Of a stretch of DNA of 64,000 bases, positions 1 to 7,961 are shown piece by piece; the first letter of the stretch is position 1; each line of letters begins with the position of its first letter. This DNA is from Acidovorax sp. FJL06. GTDB taxonomy: Bacteria > Pseudomonadota > Gammaproteobacteria > Burkholderiales > Burkholderiaceae_C. Location of the stretch: positions 102,072 through 166,071 of the forward strand of contig NZ_QAJR01000030.1 of assembly GCF_003852545.1 (NCBI RefSeq), read 5' to 3'. The notes beneath the pieces are model-generated. The model was not told the DNA's origin and made no database searches. It saw only the letters and a list, made by a program, of their open reading frames with translations. The translations under genes were made by a program, and so were the position numbers.

Positions 1-876
1 CACGGTGGCCAGCTGGCCGCTGGGGAAGACCTGCACGGCGGTGCCGGGCGCAAAGCTGCCTGCGGCCACGCGGCCCCAGAACACGCGGCGGCCCTGCGTG
101 GTGTCGGACGAGGACGAGAACTTTTCGACCCACTGCACGGGAAAGGCCGGTGCCAGCGCCGTGTCGGCGGGCGTGTTGGGCAGCACTTCCAGCACTTGCA
201 GCAGGGTGGGGCCTTCGTAGCCGCACCAGCCGGCATGGGCATCGACCACGTTCCAGCCCTTGAGCGCGGAGACCGGTACGGTGGCGCGCACGGTGATGCC
301 GGCCGCTTGGGCGAAGGACTGCAGTGCGCCCTGGATGTGCTGCCAGGCCAGCGCGGGGTCTGCCACCGCGTCGAGCTTGTTCACGGCAAACACCAGCGAG
401 TGCACGCGCAGCAAATGGGCCAGCAGGCTGTGGCGGCGGGTTTGCGGCAGCAGGGCCAGGTGGGGGTTCTTCCAGTCGAGCTTGGTGGCATCGACCAGCA
501 CCACGGCGGCATCGGCGCTGCTGGCGGCGGTGACCATGTTGCGCGTGTACTGCTCGTGGCCGGGGGCGTCGCCGATGATGAACTTGCGCTCTTCGGTGGC
601 GAAGTAGCGGTAGGCCACGTCGATGGTGATGCCTTGCTCGCGTTCGGCGCTGAGGCCGTCGGTCAGCAGGGCCAGGTCGGTTTCGCCCTGGCGCTGTACG
701 CCGGCCAGGTGGTCCTGCAGCACGGCCTTGCTGTCCACCAGCAGGCGGCCGATCAGTGTGCTCTTGCCGTCATCCACCGAACCGCAGGTGATGAACTTGA
801 GGGCGGAGATGTGGTCGTTTTGGGCTCCGGCGCTTGTCTGGATTGCGCTTGCAGCTATCGAATTGGTAGTGGTCAT
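1..876 (-). CDS. cysN: Sulfate adenylyltransferase subunit 1 (CysN), 3' end outside window
   Basis: This is the GTPase subunit of ATP sulfurylase, which with CysD makes adenosine 5'-phosphosulfate from sulfate and ATP in the cytoplasm. The visible N-terminal 292 residues contain the translation-factor GTPase motifs: P-loop GSVDDGKST at about residues 32-40, DAPGHEQ at about 103-109, and NKLD at about 166-169. The ATG overlaps the cysD stop codon (ATGA), so the two are translationally coupled. The gene runs off the left edge, so I cannot tell whether it is CysN alone (about 430-470 residues) or a CysNC fusion carrying APS kinase. That matters because no cysC is seen nearby. Residues about 4-18, ahead of the conserved core, are encoded by a copy of an intergenic repeat (see the repeat entry). 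Confidence 0.95.
   Translation of the reverse strand, partial: MTTTNSIAASAIQTSAGAQNDHISALKFITCGSVDDGKSTLIGRLLVDSKAVLQDHLAGVQRQGETDLALLTDGLSAEREQGITIDVAYRYFATEERKFIIGDAPGHEQYTRNMVTAASSADAAVVLVDATKLDWKNPHLALLPQTRRHSLLAHLLRVHSLVFAVNKLDAVADPALAWQHIQGALQSFAQAAGITVRATVPVSALKGWNVVDAHAGWCGYEGPTLLQVLEVLPNTPADTALAPAFPVQWVEKFSSSSDTTQGRRVFWGRVAAGSFAPGTAVQVFPSGQLATV
822..866 (-). repeat. Dispersed-repeat copy inside the cysN 5' coding region
   Basis: Read on the minus strand, this stretch contains GATAGCTGC, GCAATCCAG and a purine-rich GAGCGC-type tail in the same order and spacing as the intergenic repeat at 56050-56095. Here it lies within cysN just after the start codon and encodes a low-complexity Ser/Ala/Thr extension ahead of the conserved GTPase core. 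The repeat similarity is seen directly. That it was inserted into the gene is inference. Confidence 0.55.
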
Positions 877-1829
877 CAGAAGTACCCGTCTTTTTTGCGC
901 TTCTCCATGGAAGCATCGGAAGTCTTGTCGTCCATGCGGGTCGCGCCGCGCTCGCTCACGTCGGCGGCCAGGGTTTCGATCACGATCTCGGCCGGGGTGG
1001 CGGCCGTGCTCTCCACCGGCGCGGTGCAAGTGATGTCGCCCACGGTGCGAAAGCGCACGTCGCGCGTTTCCACCACGTCGCCGTCGCGCGGCGGGGTCAG
1101 TTCGGTCACGGGCATCAAGAGGCCCTTGCGGTCCACCACCTGGCGCTTGTGCGTGTAGTAGATGCTGGGCAGCGCGATGTTTTCGCGGTCGATGTACTGC
1201 CACACATCGAGCTCGGTCCAGTTGCTGATGGGGAACACGCGGAAGTGCTCGTTCGGCTGCAGGCGGGTGTTGAACAGGGTCCACAGTTCAGGGCGCTGGG
1301 CCTTGGGTTGCCATTGGCCAAAGCTGTCGCGGTGCGAAAAGATGCGTTCCTTGGCACGCGCCTTTTCTTCGTCGCGGCGGGCGCCGCCGATCAGGGCGTC
1401 AAAGCGGAACTCTTCAATCGCTTCGAGCAGCGTGACCGATTGGTGCACGTTGCGCGATTCGCCCGGGTGGGCCAGGCGCACGGTGCCACGCGCCATCGAA
1501 TCCTCCACGCTTCGCACGATGAGGTCGGCGCCCAGCTCCTTCGCACGGAAGTCGCGGAAGTCCGTCACTTCAGTGAAGTTGTGGCCCGTGTCGATCATGA
1601 GCAGCGGGTAGGGGATGCGGCCCGCGCCAAACGCTTTTTCGGCGCACTTGAGCATGACCAGCGAATCCTTGCCGCCCGAGAACAGCAGGGTGGGGCGCTC
1701 GAAGGCAGCGGCGACTTCGCGCAGGATGAAGATGGTTTCTTCTTCCAGCGCGTCCAGGTGGGAGTTGTTGAGGTGGTAGCTCATGTTGTTGGTTTTCTCA
1801 AGCAGCGCTGAGTCTGTGCGGGCGTTCAT
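876..1829 (-). CDS. cysD: Sulfate adenylyltransferase subunit 2 (CysD)
   Basis: This is the catalytic ATP-pyrophosphatase subunit of ATP sulfurylase. The 317-residue product is close to the usual family length of about 300. It carries the PP-loop SGGKDS at about residues 51-56, the IDTGHNF segment that follows it, and the typical basic C-terminus ending KDGYF. I chose the ATG at 1829 (MNARTDS), 14 bp downstream of cysH; an internal ATG starting MSYHLNN is also possible, because conserved CysD sequence begins near there. The gene sits between cysH and cysN and shares ATGA with cysN, as expected for a stoichiometric CysDN complex. Confidence 0.95.
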   Translation of the reverse strand: MNARTDSALLEKTNNMSYHLNNSHLDALEEETIFILREVAAAFERPTLLFSGGKDSLVMLKCAEKAFGAGRIPYPLLMIDTGHNFTEVTDFRDFRAKELGADLIVRSVEDSMARGTVRLAHPGESRNVHQSVTLLEAIEEFRFDALIGGARRDEEKARAKERIFSHRDSFGQWQPKAQRPELWTLFNTRLQPNEHFRVFPISNWTELDVWQYIDRENIALPSIYYTHKRQVVDRKGLLMPVTELTPPRDGDVVETRDVRFRTVGDITCTAPVESTAATPAEIVIETLAADVSERGATRMDDKTSDASMEKRKKDGYF

Positions 1830-1843
1830 GGTCGGGCCTGGGG

Positions 1844-2467
1844 TCAGTGGGCCAGGTGCAGGCCGCACTCGCGGTTGTCTTCGCCCTTGGTGGGGTCCAC
1901 GTAGTCGAAGTTGTTGGGCAGGCCGTGCTTCACGCAGTATTCGTGCAGGTCCTTGGACGACCAGTGCAGCAGCGGCGCCACCTTGATGAGGCCGTCGGGG
2001 TTGATGCTCACCGGGTCCATCTGGGCGCGCACGGCGGTGTCGGTGGCGCGCAGCGCGGTGAACCACACCTTGGGCGCCGTTTCGCGCAGGGCGCGGGCAA
2101 AGGGTTCGAGCTTCACCTCTTCGGTGAAGGCGGCGTGGCGCGGGTCGTCCAGCGCGGGCGTGGCGCCCTCCACGGCTTCGCGGTGCGCGCGCGAACGGCG
2201 CGGCAGGTAGATCTGCAGCTTCAGGCCCAGCTGTTTCGTCACCTCGTCGGCAAAACGGTAGGTGGCCTCGGTGTTGTAGCCGTTGTCCATCCACACCACG
2301 GGCACATCGGGGTTTACCTGCGACACCATGTGCAGGATCACCGCCTCGAAAGGGCGGAAGTTGGTGGTGACGATGGGGCTCTGGCCCAGGCCCAGGGCCC
2401 AGGCGACGAGGCCTTCGGCGTTGCGGCCGAGTTCAGCGTTGATGCGTGCGAGGTCGAGTTGGCTCAT
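1844..2467 (-). CDS. cysH: Phosphoadenylyl-sulfate reductase-family protein (CysH)
   Basis: This enzyme reduces activated sulfate to sulfite using thioredoxin or glutathione. The 207-residue product has the PP-loop-like substrate-binding segment near residue 35, VVWMDNGYNTEATY at about 57-70, and the C-terminal ECGLH with the catalytic cysteine near residue 201. It is shorter than E. coli CysH (244 residues). The paired cysteines (CC...CxxC) that bind the 4Fe-4S cluster in APS-specific reductases are absent, so by sequence it looks PAPS-type. No cysC kinase is visible in the window. The start at 2467 (MSQLDLAR) was chosen over an upstream in-frame ATG at 2527, which would add a low-complexity leader overlapping the DUF934 gene. 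Confidence 0.88.
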   Translation of the reverse strand: MSQLDLARINAELGRNAEGLVAWALGLGQSPIVTTNFRPFEAVILHMVSQVNPDVPVVWMDNGYNTEATYRFADEVTKQLGLKLQIYLPRRSRAHREAVEGATPALDDPRHAAFTEEVKLEPFARALRETAPKVWFTALRATDTAVRAQMDPVSINPDGLIKVAPLLHWSSKDLHEYCVKHGLPNNFDYVDPTKGEDNRECGLHLAH

Positions 2468-2523
2468 TGTGCTGTGCGATGCGGTGCGATGGGATAGGGG
2501 CGGGCTTGGCAGGGGGGCGCCGA

Positions 2524-2916
2524 TCAAGCGGCCTTGCTGGCAAACAGCGGCTGGGGGTTGATGGCGTCGCCCTGGTAGAAGCCAGGGAACATCTCGAACT
2601 GGCGCTGGGCGTCGGCTGGGTCCACGCCTTCGCGCAGCACGGCGCTGGTAAAGCCCGTGCGCTGCATCTGCACCAACTGGTCGATCAGCACATCGCCCGT
2701 GGCGCGGATTTCGCCCGCAAAGCCACGGCGACGGCGCAGCAAGAAGGCCTGGCTGAACGCGCGGCCATCGGTGAAGCTGGGGAAGTGCAGGTCCACACGT
2801 TCCACGCCATCGAGTGGCAGGGCCATGGCGTCGGCATCGTTGGGCAGGGCCACGGTGCGGGCGTCACCCTCTGCGGGCGGCTGGTGGTCTTGGGCGGCGA
2901 GTAGTTTCAACATCAT
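2524..2916 (-). CDS. DUF934 family protein of the sulfite reductase operon
   Basis: This is a 130-residue soluble protein of the DUF934 family, which is regularly encoded next to sulfite or nitrite reductase genes in proteobacteria. Recognisable segments are the central DGRAFSQAFLLRRRRGF and GDVLIDQLVQMQRTGF and the C-terminal FPGFYQGD. No enzymatic motif is evident, and the biochemical role is not established to my knowledge. A part in sulfite reductase assembly or electron supply is only suggested by position. It lies 30 bp after cysI and 56 bp before cysH, all in one direction. ATGs at 2916 and 2913 are equally possible starts. Confidence 0.85.
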   Translation of the reverse strand: MMLKLLAAQDHQPPAEGDARTVALPNDADAMALPLDGVERVDLHFPSFTDGRAFSQAFLLRRRRGFAGEIRATGDVLIDQLVQMQRTGFTSAVLREGVDPADAQRQFEMFPGFYQGDAINPQPLFASKAA

Positions 2917-2946
2917 GTCTGTGGGGCTGTGCTGTACGGCACCGCC

Positions 2947-4731
2947 TCAGGCGGCAGCGGTTTCTGGTTCTTTGTGGCGGGCTTGCTTGGCGGCGTCCTT
3001 GAACGGGTCCAGGCCCGTGCGGCGCACGGCCGACTGGAAGGTTTCGCCCGGTTCGCGCAGGTCGCGGTAGGTGCTGAGCACGGCCTCGATCACGTCCGGC
3101 ACTTCGGCCGCCGAGAACGAGGGGCCAATCACCTTGCCTGCGACGGCAGCACCCGACAGGTCGGAACCATCGGAGCCACCCAGCGTGACCTGGTACCACT
3201 CCTTGCCGTCCTTGTCGACGCCCAGGATGCCGATGTGGCCGCTGTGGTGGTGGCCGCAGCTGTTGATGCAGCCGCTGATGTGCAGGTCGATCTCGCCGAT
3301 GTCGTCCAGCTCGTCCAGGTCCTGGTAGCGCTGGGTGATGGCCTCGGCAATGGGCAGCGAGCGGGCGTTGGCCAGCGCGCAGAAGTCGCCGCCGGGGCAG
3401 GCGATCATGTCGGTCAGCAGCTGCACGTTGGCGCTGGCCAGGCCCAGGGCCTTGGCCTCTTGCCACAGGGCAAACAGCTCGCTGCCATGCACCCAGGGCA
3501 GCAACACGTTCTGGTCGTGCGTCACGCGGGCTTCGCCGGCGGAGTATTTGTCCACGAGGTCGGCCAGGGCGATCAGCTGTTCGCTGGTCGCGTCGCCGGG
3601 CGACTGGCCGGGGCGCTTGAACGACAGCGTGACGGCGCGCAGCTGCGGGTTCTGGTGCGCATGCACGTTGCGCTGGAGCCAGCGGCCAAAGGCCACATGC
3701 TCGGCGGCCTGGGCTGCCAGCGAGGCTTCGAGCGCAGCGGGAGCCACGTCGGCAATGTCGGCCAGCTGGGGCGCCACAAAGCAGGCGGCCACGCGGTCGA
3801 ATTCGGCCTGCGGAATGGTGTGGGGGCCGCCGTCGATCTCCAGGATCTGGCGGTACTCTTCTTCCACATCGTCGATGTACTGCTGGCCTTCGGCCTTCAC
3901 CAGGATCTTGATGCGGGCCTTGTACTTGTTGTCGCGGCGGCCGTGCTCGTTGTACACGCGCACGATGGCCTCGATGTAGTTCATGACCTGGTTCCAGGGC
4001 AGGAACTCGCGGATCACCGTGCCGATCACCGGCGTGCGGCCCATGCCGCCGCCCACGAACACCTTGAAGCCGATCTCGCCGGCGTCGTTCTTGAGCACAT
4101 GCAGGCCCACGTCGTGCCAGCCGGTGGCGGCGCGGTCGTCCTTGGCGCCGCTGATGGCGATCTTGAACTTGCGCGGCAAGAACGCGAACTCGGGGTGCAG
4201 CGTGGTCCACTGGCGCAGGATTTCCGCATAGGGGCGCGGGTCCACGATCTCGTCCACGGCGATGCCGGCCAGGGCGTCGGTGGTGGTGTTGCGGATGCAG
4301 TTGCCGCTGGTCTGGATGCCGTGCAGGTTGACGCTGGCCAGCAGGTCCATCACGTCGGCACTCTTGGACAGCGGAATCCAGTTGAACTGCACATTGGTGC
4401 GGGTGGTGAAGTGGGCGCAGTTCTTGGGCAGGAACGTGGTGCCCAGCTTGCCCTGGCCTTCCATGGCGGCCTTGAAAACCGCCGCTTCGGGCTCGTCGTA
4501 TTCGCGGGCGATCTGGGCCAGCACGCGCAGCTGGCGGCTGGCGATCTCGCCGTAAGGCACGGCCACGCGCAGCATGGGCGCGTAGCGCTGCACATACCAG
4601 CCGTTTTGCAGGCGCAGCGGGCGGAAGTCGTCCTCGCTCAGCTTGCCGGTCTGCCAGCGTGTGAGCTGGTCGCGGAACTGCGCTGCGCGCTGGTGCACGA
4701 ACTGTGTGTCGAAAGCGGTGTATTGGTACAT
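2947..4731 (-). CDS. cysI: Assimilatory sulfite reductase hemoprotein (siroheme, 4Fe-4S)
   Basis: This enzyme catalyses six-electron reduction of sulfite to sulfide. At 594 residues it has the normal length for the nitrite/sulfite reductase hemoprotein family. The cluster and siroheme ligands are present as two cysteine pairs: CPGGDFC at about residues 444-450 and GCINSCGHH at about 486-494. The conserved TTRTNVQFNWI and FLPKNCAHF stretches lie in the N-terminal half. No CysJ flavoprotein is seen beside it, so the electron donor is unknown (a ferredoxin type is possible). It starts 24 bp after the TSUP exporter gene. A long open frame on the opposite strand is a mirror of its codon bias. Confidence 0.93.
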   Translation of the reverse strand: MYQYTAFDTQFVHQRAAQFRDQLTRWQTGKLSEDDFRPLRLQNGWYVQRYAPMLRVAVPYGEIASRQLRVLAQIAREYDEPEAAVFKAAMEGQGKLGTTFLPKNCAHFTTRTNVQFNWIPLSKSADVMDLLASVNLHGIQTSGNCIRNTTTDALAGIAVDEIVDPRPYAEILRQWTTLHPEFAFLPRKFKIAISGAKDDRAATGWHDVGLHVLKNDAGEIGFKVFVGGGMGRTPVIGTVIREFLPWNQVMNYIEAIVRVYNEHGRRDNKYKARIKILVKAEGQQYIDDVEEEYRQILEIDGGPHTIPQAEFDRVAACFVAPQLADIADVAPAALEASLAAQAAEHVAFGRWLQRNVHAHQNPQLRAVTLSFKRPGQSPGDATSEQLIALADLVDKYSAGEARVTHDQNVLLPWVHGSELFALWQEAKALGLASANVQLLTDMIACPGGDFCALANARSLPIAEAITQRYQDLDELDDIGEIDLHISGCINSCGHHHSGHIGILGVDKDGKEWYQVTLGGSDGSDLSGAAVAGKVIGPSFSAAEVPDVIEAVLSTYRDLREPGETFQSAVRRTGLDPFKDAAKQARHKEPETAAA

Positions 4732-4755
4732 CGTGGGGCGGGAACCGGGTGGTTC

Positions 4756-5559
4756 CTAGATCAGAATCAGTTTGAAGCCTGCCCAGGCCAGCAGGAGGGA
4801 CAGGGCGGAGCGAATCAGGCGCTCAGGCGTGCGGGTGACCAGGCGCGAGCCCAGCCAGATGCCCGGCAGCGAGCCAGCCAGCAATTGTGCAAGCAAAGGC
4901 CAATCCACCGAGCCCAGTGAGGCATGGCCGAGGCCGGCCACCAGGGTCAGGGGCACGGCGTAGGCGATGTCGGCACCGATGATGCGTGGCAGTGGCAGCA
5001 GGGGGTACACCAGCAGCAGCACAGTGACGCCGATGGCACCTGCGCCCACCGAGGTGAAGGTGACCAGCGTGCCGATCACGGCGCCCAGCAGCACGGGCAG
5101 GCTCCAGTGGCGGGGGCGGGTGGCCTGCTCGGCGCTGGCCAGCCGCTTGGCCTGGTCGGCCGCCTGGCGCTGGCGCGAGAAAGCCACCACCTTGTACAGC
5201 GTGGCCGCCGCCGTGAGCAGCAGCGCAAAACCCAGCGTGGTGGTCATGATGCGCTGGGCCACAGCGCTGGCAGGCCCGAGGGTCTGGAGCGCCCAGAGCG
5301 ACAGCAGGGCCGCCGGGATGCTGCCCGCGCACAGCTGGCCTACCACGCGCCACGGCACCAGGCGCTGGCGCGCCATGCTCACCGTGCCGCCCATCTTGGT
5401 GAAGGCGGCAAACAGCAGGTCGGTGCCGATGGCCAGGTGGGGCTTGATGCCAAAGAAGAAGATGAGCACAGGCGTCATCAGCGAGCCACCGCCCACCCCC
5501 GTCAGGCCCACGATCAGCCCGACAGCAAAGCCCGCAAAAACAAACGCCAATTCATGCAT
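4756..5559 (-). CDS. TSUP (TauE/SafE) family membrane protein, likely sulfite/sulfonate exporter
   Basis: This is a 267-residue hydrophobic protein with about eight predicted membrane segments and the N-terminal glycine-rich GLIVGLTGVGGGSLMTP typical of the TauE/SafE (TSUP) family. A second half-repeat is visible around VTFTSVGAGAIGV, matching the two-fold repeat of the family. It is the first gene of the cys operon, directly upstream of cysI. Export or uptake of sulfite or a related sulfur oxyanion is therefore a reasonable inference, but substrate cannot be read from the sequence. The start at 5559 places the ATG just inside the operon promoter region. Confidence 0.85.
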   Translation of the reverse strand: MHELAFVFAGFAVGLIVGLTGVGGGSLMTPVLIFFFGIKPHLAIGTDLLFAAFTKMGGTVSMARQRLVPWRVVGQLCAGSIPAALLSLWALQTLGPASAVAQRIMTTTLGFALLLTAAATLYKVVAFSRQRQAADQAKRLASAEQATRPRHWSLPVLLGAVIGTLVTFTSVGAGAIGVTVLLLVYPLLPLPRIIGADIAYAVPLTLVAGLGHASLGSVDWPLLAQLLAGSLPGIWLGSRLVTRTPERLIRSALSLLLAWAGFKLILI

Positions 5560-5640
5560 GGCTGCGAATGTAGGGGGCTCTCTTATGGATGCAAACTATT
5601 GTTTTGCTCTGCCAATATGCTTATTTGTTTATAAGTGAGG
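5560..5640 (-). promoter_or_regulatory. cys operon promoter region with CTTAT-N6-ATAAG palindrome
   Basis: This AT-rich stretch lies between mnmC and the first cys operon gene. At 5620-5635 it contains a perfect inverted repeat CTTAT-TTGTTT-ATAAG, about 60 bp upstream of the TSUP ATG. A short interrupted palindrome of this size in front of sulfate assimilation genes is what a LysR-type CysB regulator would bind. A CysB-family gene lies at 20904-21869. CysB binding is inference; no -35/-10 pair is clear enough to call. Confidence 0.55.
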
Positions 5641-5718
5641 ATTGGCGCGGGTTGGCGGGGTGGTGCCGATGGATTGGCCCATCAGCCCGGTGGTGGGCCG
5701 GGCGCCGCGTCCGGCTTT

Positions 5719-5733
5719 TTGAACAGGTTCTTA
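5719..5733 (-). repeat. Solo end of the TAAGAACCTGTTCAA element at the mnmC stop codon
   Basis: Reading on the minus strand, mnmC ends in TAAGAACCTGTTCAA. The same 15 bases, again beginning with the stop codon, end the helicase gene at 34346, where they form one terminus of a 271-bp inverted-repeat element. No second terminus is seen in the adjacent 90 bp, so this may be a one-ended remnant. Confidence 0.6.
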
Positions 5734-7716
5734 AACCAGCCTCTCTGTGCCCAGCGCCTTGGCCAGCCGGGCATCGATCGGCAGAGGCTCGCCTTGCAGG
5801 CGGGCGGCCAGCAGTTCGCCGCACAAGAGCGCGAGCGTCAGCCCCCGGGCCCCCATGGCGGTGCTGACCCACAGGCCGGGGAGGCGGGCGGCATCCACCG
5901 GCCCCACGATGGGCAGGCGGTCGGGCGCCGTGCAGCGCACGGCGGCCCAGGTGTGCACGGTGGGCGTGCCTGGCAACGCCAGGCCGGCACCCGGGGCGGT
6001 GGCGAGGGCCGGGGCGAAGGCGGTCTCCAGCTGGGGGGCTATCCCGGGCAGCAGGCCTTGCAATTTGGCCCAATTGGTTGCGTGGGCGGCCTGGGTGTCG
6101 GCGGCGCTGGGCGGCAGGGCCTCCACATCGCGCTCGAAGGTGGAGCCCATCACCCATCCCTGGGGGCCGTCGGCGCCATCGCCCAGCGGAAACCGGGGCA
6201 CCAGATTGCCATGGCCGTTGGCCGGAAACGGCAGCAGCGGCGCGGCAGGTGCACCCGAGGCGTCCGCGCCATCGGGGTGCGGGGCCCAGGACACCTGCCC
6301 GCGCACCGGCTGCAGGGGCCAGCGGTGGCTGAGCAGCGCCGGGCTGCCCGCGCCTGCCGCAATGACCACGGTGGGCGCTTCGGCCAGCACCTGGCCCTGG
6401 GCATCGAGCGCCTGCCAGGCGGTGGCGGTGGTGGCGGCCGGGGCACCAGGGGCGGCGGGCGTCTCCACGCGCCGCAGCTGGGCCACCGGGCAATTTCCTT
6501 GCCATTGGATGCCGGGTTGCGCCAGCAAGGCCCTGGCCAGGCGCGCCGGGCGCACCCAGCCGGCCTGGGGGTGCCAACAGGCCGTGGCGCCGGGCGGCAG
6601 CAGGGCTGCGGCCAGGGTGGCGGGGGAGGCGGGTTCGCTCCACGCGGCGCCCGGGCCTGTGGCCCAGTCGGGTGGCAGGCCGGGGCTGCCGTCGGTGCGG
6701 TGCTCCAGCACGCCGCAGGGGGCCCAGTCCACGCCTTCGTTCAGCAACTCGCGGGCCTGCTGCAGCGTGGTGCGGATGCCGCTGCGCGACAAGCGCGAGA
6801 GCACGCTGTCATCCGGCGATACATGGGGGGCAAACACACCGGCGGGCAGGGCGGATGCGCCTGCAGCGGGCTCGGCGGCCTGGTCCAGCACCATGACCTG
6901 CCAGCCGCGCCGCGCCAGGCTGGCGGCGGTGGCCGCGCCCGCAATGCCGCCGCCGATCACGATGCAGGGGCCGGGCAGGGCGGGGTCGGCCGTGGCCACA
7001 GGCTGGCGCGTGGTCCGCGGTTCCCAGCGCGGGTTGTAGGTGGCGTGCAGGTTGTCGCGCTTGGGCGGCACACCGGGCACACGGGTCACTTCAAAGCCAC
7101 ATTGCGCCAAGGCATCGCGCACAGCGCGTGCGATGGTCCAGGTGGCGAGCTGTGTACCGCGACGGCAACAGCGCGCTACGGCCTTCAGGGTGTGCAGGTC
7201 CCAGTTTTCGGGGTTCCGTTGGGGGCTGAAGCCGTCGAGGTAGATGGAATCCACCGTCAGGTTCTGCTGGCGCAGCATGGCCTGGGTGTCGCCCACATAC
7301 AGGGTGAGCAGCACCCGGCCGTCATCAAAACGCAGGCGGTGCACGCCCGGCAGCAGGCCCCACCATTGCTGGTGCAGTGCTTCTGCCAACGGGGCCAGCT
7401 CAGGGTGGACCGAGGTGGCACGCAGCAGATCGGCTGCACTCACGGGCCAGGCTTCTGTCGATACGAAGTGCAGCAGCGTGGGCCGCGCGGGATCGGCCCG
7501 CCAGGCGGCCCAGGTCACCAGGAAGTTCAGGCCAAAGCCAAACCCTGTCTCCAGAATGCGCCATTGCGGCTGCCCCGCCCAGGCCTCGGGCAGGCCACAG
7601 CCGTTCAGAAACACCCGGCGGGCCTGGTCCAGGCCGCCGTTTTCGCTGTGGTAGCGGTCGCCGAAGCGGGGGCTGTAGGGGGTGCCGTCCGGCAGCCACT
7701 CGATGGGTTCAGTCAT
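5731..7716 (-). CDS. mnmC: Bifunctional tRNA 5-methylaminomethyl-2-thiouridine biosynthesis protein MnmC
   Basis: MnmC completes mnm5(s2)U34 in tRNA anticodons. The N-terminal MnmD-type methyltransferase domain (about residues 1-240) shows the SAM-binding ETGFGFGLNF near residue 55 and the YLDGFSP motif near 160. It is followed by an FAD-dependent oxidoreductase domain starting with VIGGGIAGAATA near residue 252 and ending with a C-terminal DAAR-type substrate region. At 661 residues it has the length of the fused family. It is transcribed alone, behind a terminator-like hairpin that separates it from the iron-trafficking gene upstream. The TAA stop is shared with a dispersed repeat end. Confidence 0.94.
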   Translation of the reverse strand: MTEPIEWLPDGTPYSPRFGDRYHSENGGLDQARRVFLNGCGLPEAWAGQPQWRILETGFGFGLNFLVTWAAWRADPARPTLLHFVSTEAWPVSAADLLRATSVHPELAPLAEALHQQWWGLLPGVHRLRFDDGRVLLTLYVGDTQAMLRQQNLTVDSIYLDGFSPQRNPENWDLHTLKAVARCCRRGTQLATWTIARAVRDALAQCGFEVTRVPGVPPKRDNLHATYNPRWEPRTTRQPVATADPALPGPCIVIGGGIAGAATAASLARRGWQVMVLDQAAEPAAGASALPAGVFAPHVSPDDSVLSRLSRSGIRTTLQQARELLNEGVDWAPCGVLEHRTDGSPGLPPDWATGPGAAWSEPASPATLAAALLPPGATACWHPQAGWVRPARLARALLAQPGIQWQGNCPVAQLRRVETPAAPGAPAATTATAWQALDAQGQVLAEAPTVVIAAGAGSPALLSHRWPLQPVRGQVSWAPHPDGADASGAPAAPLLPFPANGHGNLVPRFPLGDGADGPQGWVMGSTFERDVEALPPSAADTQAAHATNWAKLQGLLPGIAPQLETAFAPALATAPGAGLALPGTPTVHTWAAVRCTAPDRLPIVGPVDAARLPGLWVSTAMGARGLTLALLCGELLAARLQGEPLPIDARLAKALGTERLV

Positions 7717-7724
7717 GAGAACGG

Positions 7725-7749
7725 CAAAAGGCCGGCGTGGCGCCGGCCT
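7725..7749 (-). terminator. Rho-independent terminator upstream of mnmC
   Basis: A perfect 9-bp stem AGGCCGGCG/CGCCGGCCT with a 3-base loop is followed, on the minus strand, by TTTTG. It sits between the yggX-type gene and mnmC, so it probably ends yggX transcription just before the mnmC ATG. Confidence 0.6.
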
Positions 7750-7810
7750 GTTGGAAAGGGAAGGCGGGTTTTACCGCGAACCGCTCCGGGGTGTGTTGCG
7801 CTGCGTCACG

Positions 7811-7961
7811 CACTGGGCGGGACGTATCCCGCCGCGGCGTCTGCGCCGCCGCCGAAGAAATGGTTTTAGCGAAACCATTTCTCGCAGTGCTTCACTACGT
7901 TACGCACTGGGCGGGACATATCCCGCCGCGGCGTCTGCGCCGCCGCCGAAGAAATGGTTTT
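7811..7961 (-). repeat. Tandem duplication of the yggX 3' end with a hairpin between copies
   Basis: Two 57-bp copies (7811-7867 and 7905-7961) differ at one base (GACGTATCC versus GACATATCC) and repeat with a 94-bp period. The second copy contains the last codons and stop of the iron-trafficking gene; the first is noncoding. The copy boundary contains a perfect 10-bp inverted repeat GAAATGGTTT-N5-AAACCATTTC (7857-7881), and each copy has its own GGCGGGA/TCCCGCC palindrome. Confidence 0.8.

Noticed and set aside
2929-4920. 663-codon open frame on the plus strand opposite cysI
   Set aside because: It is the antisense mirror of cysI in GC-rich DNA. The translation is low-complexity (Val/Gly/His/Gln-rich) with no family features, and cysI is unambiguous.
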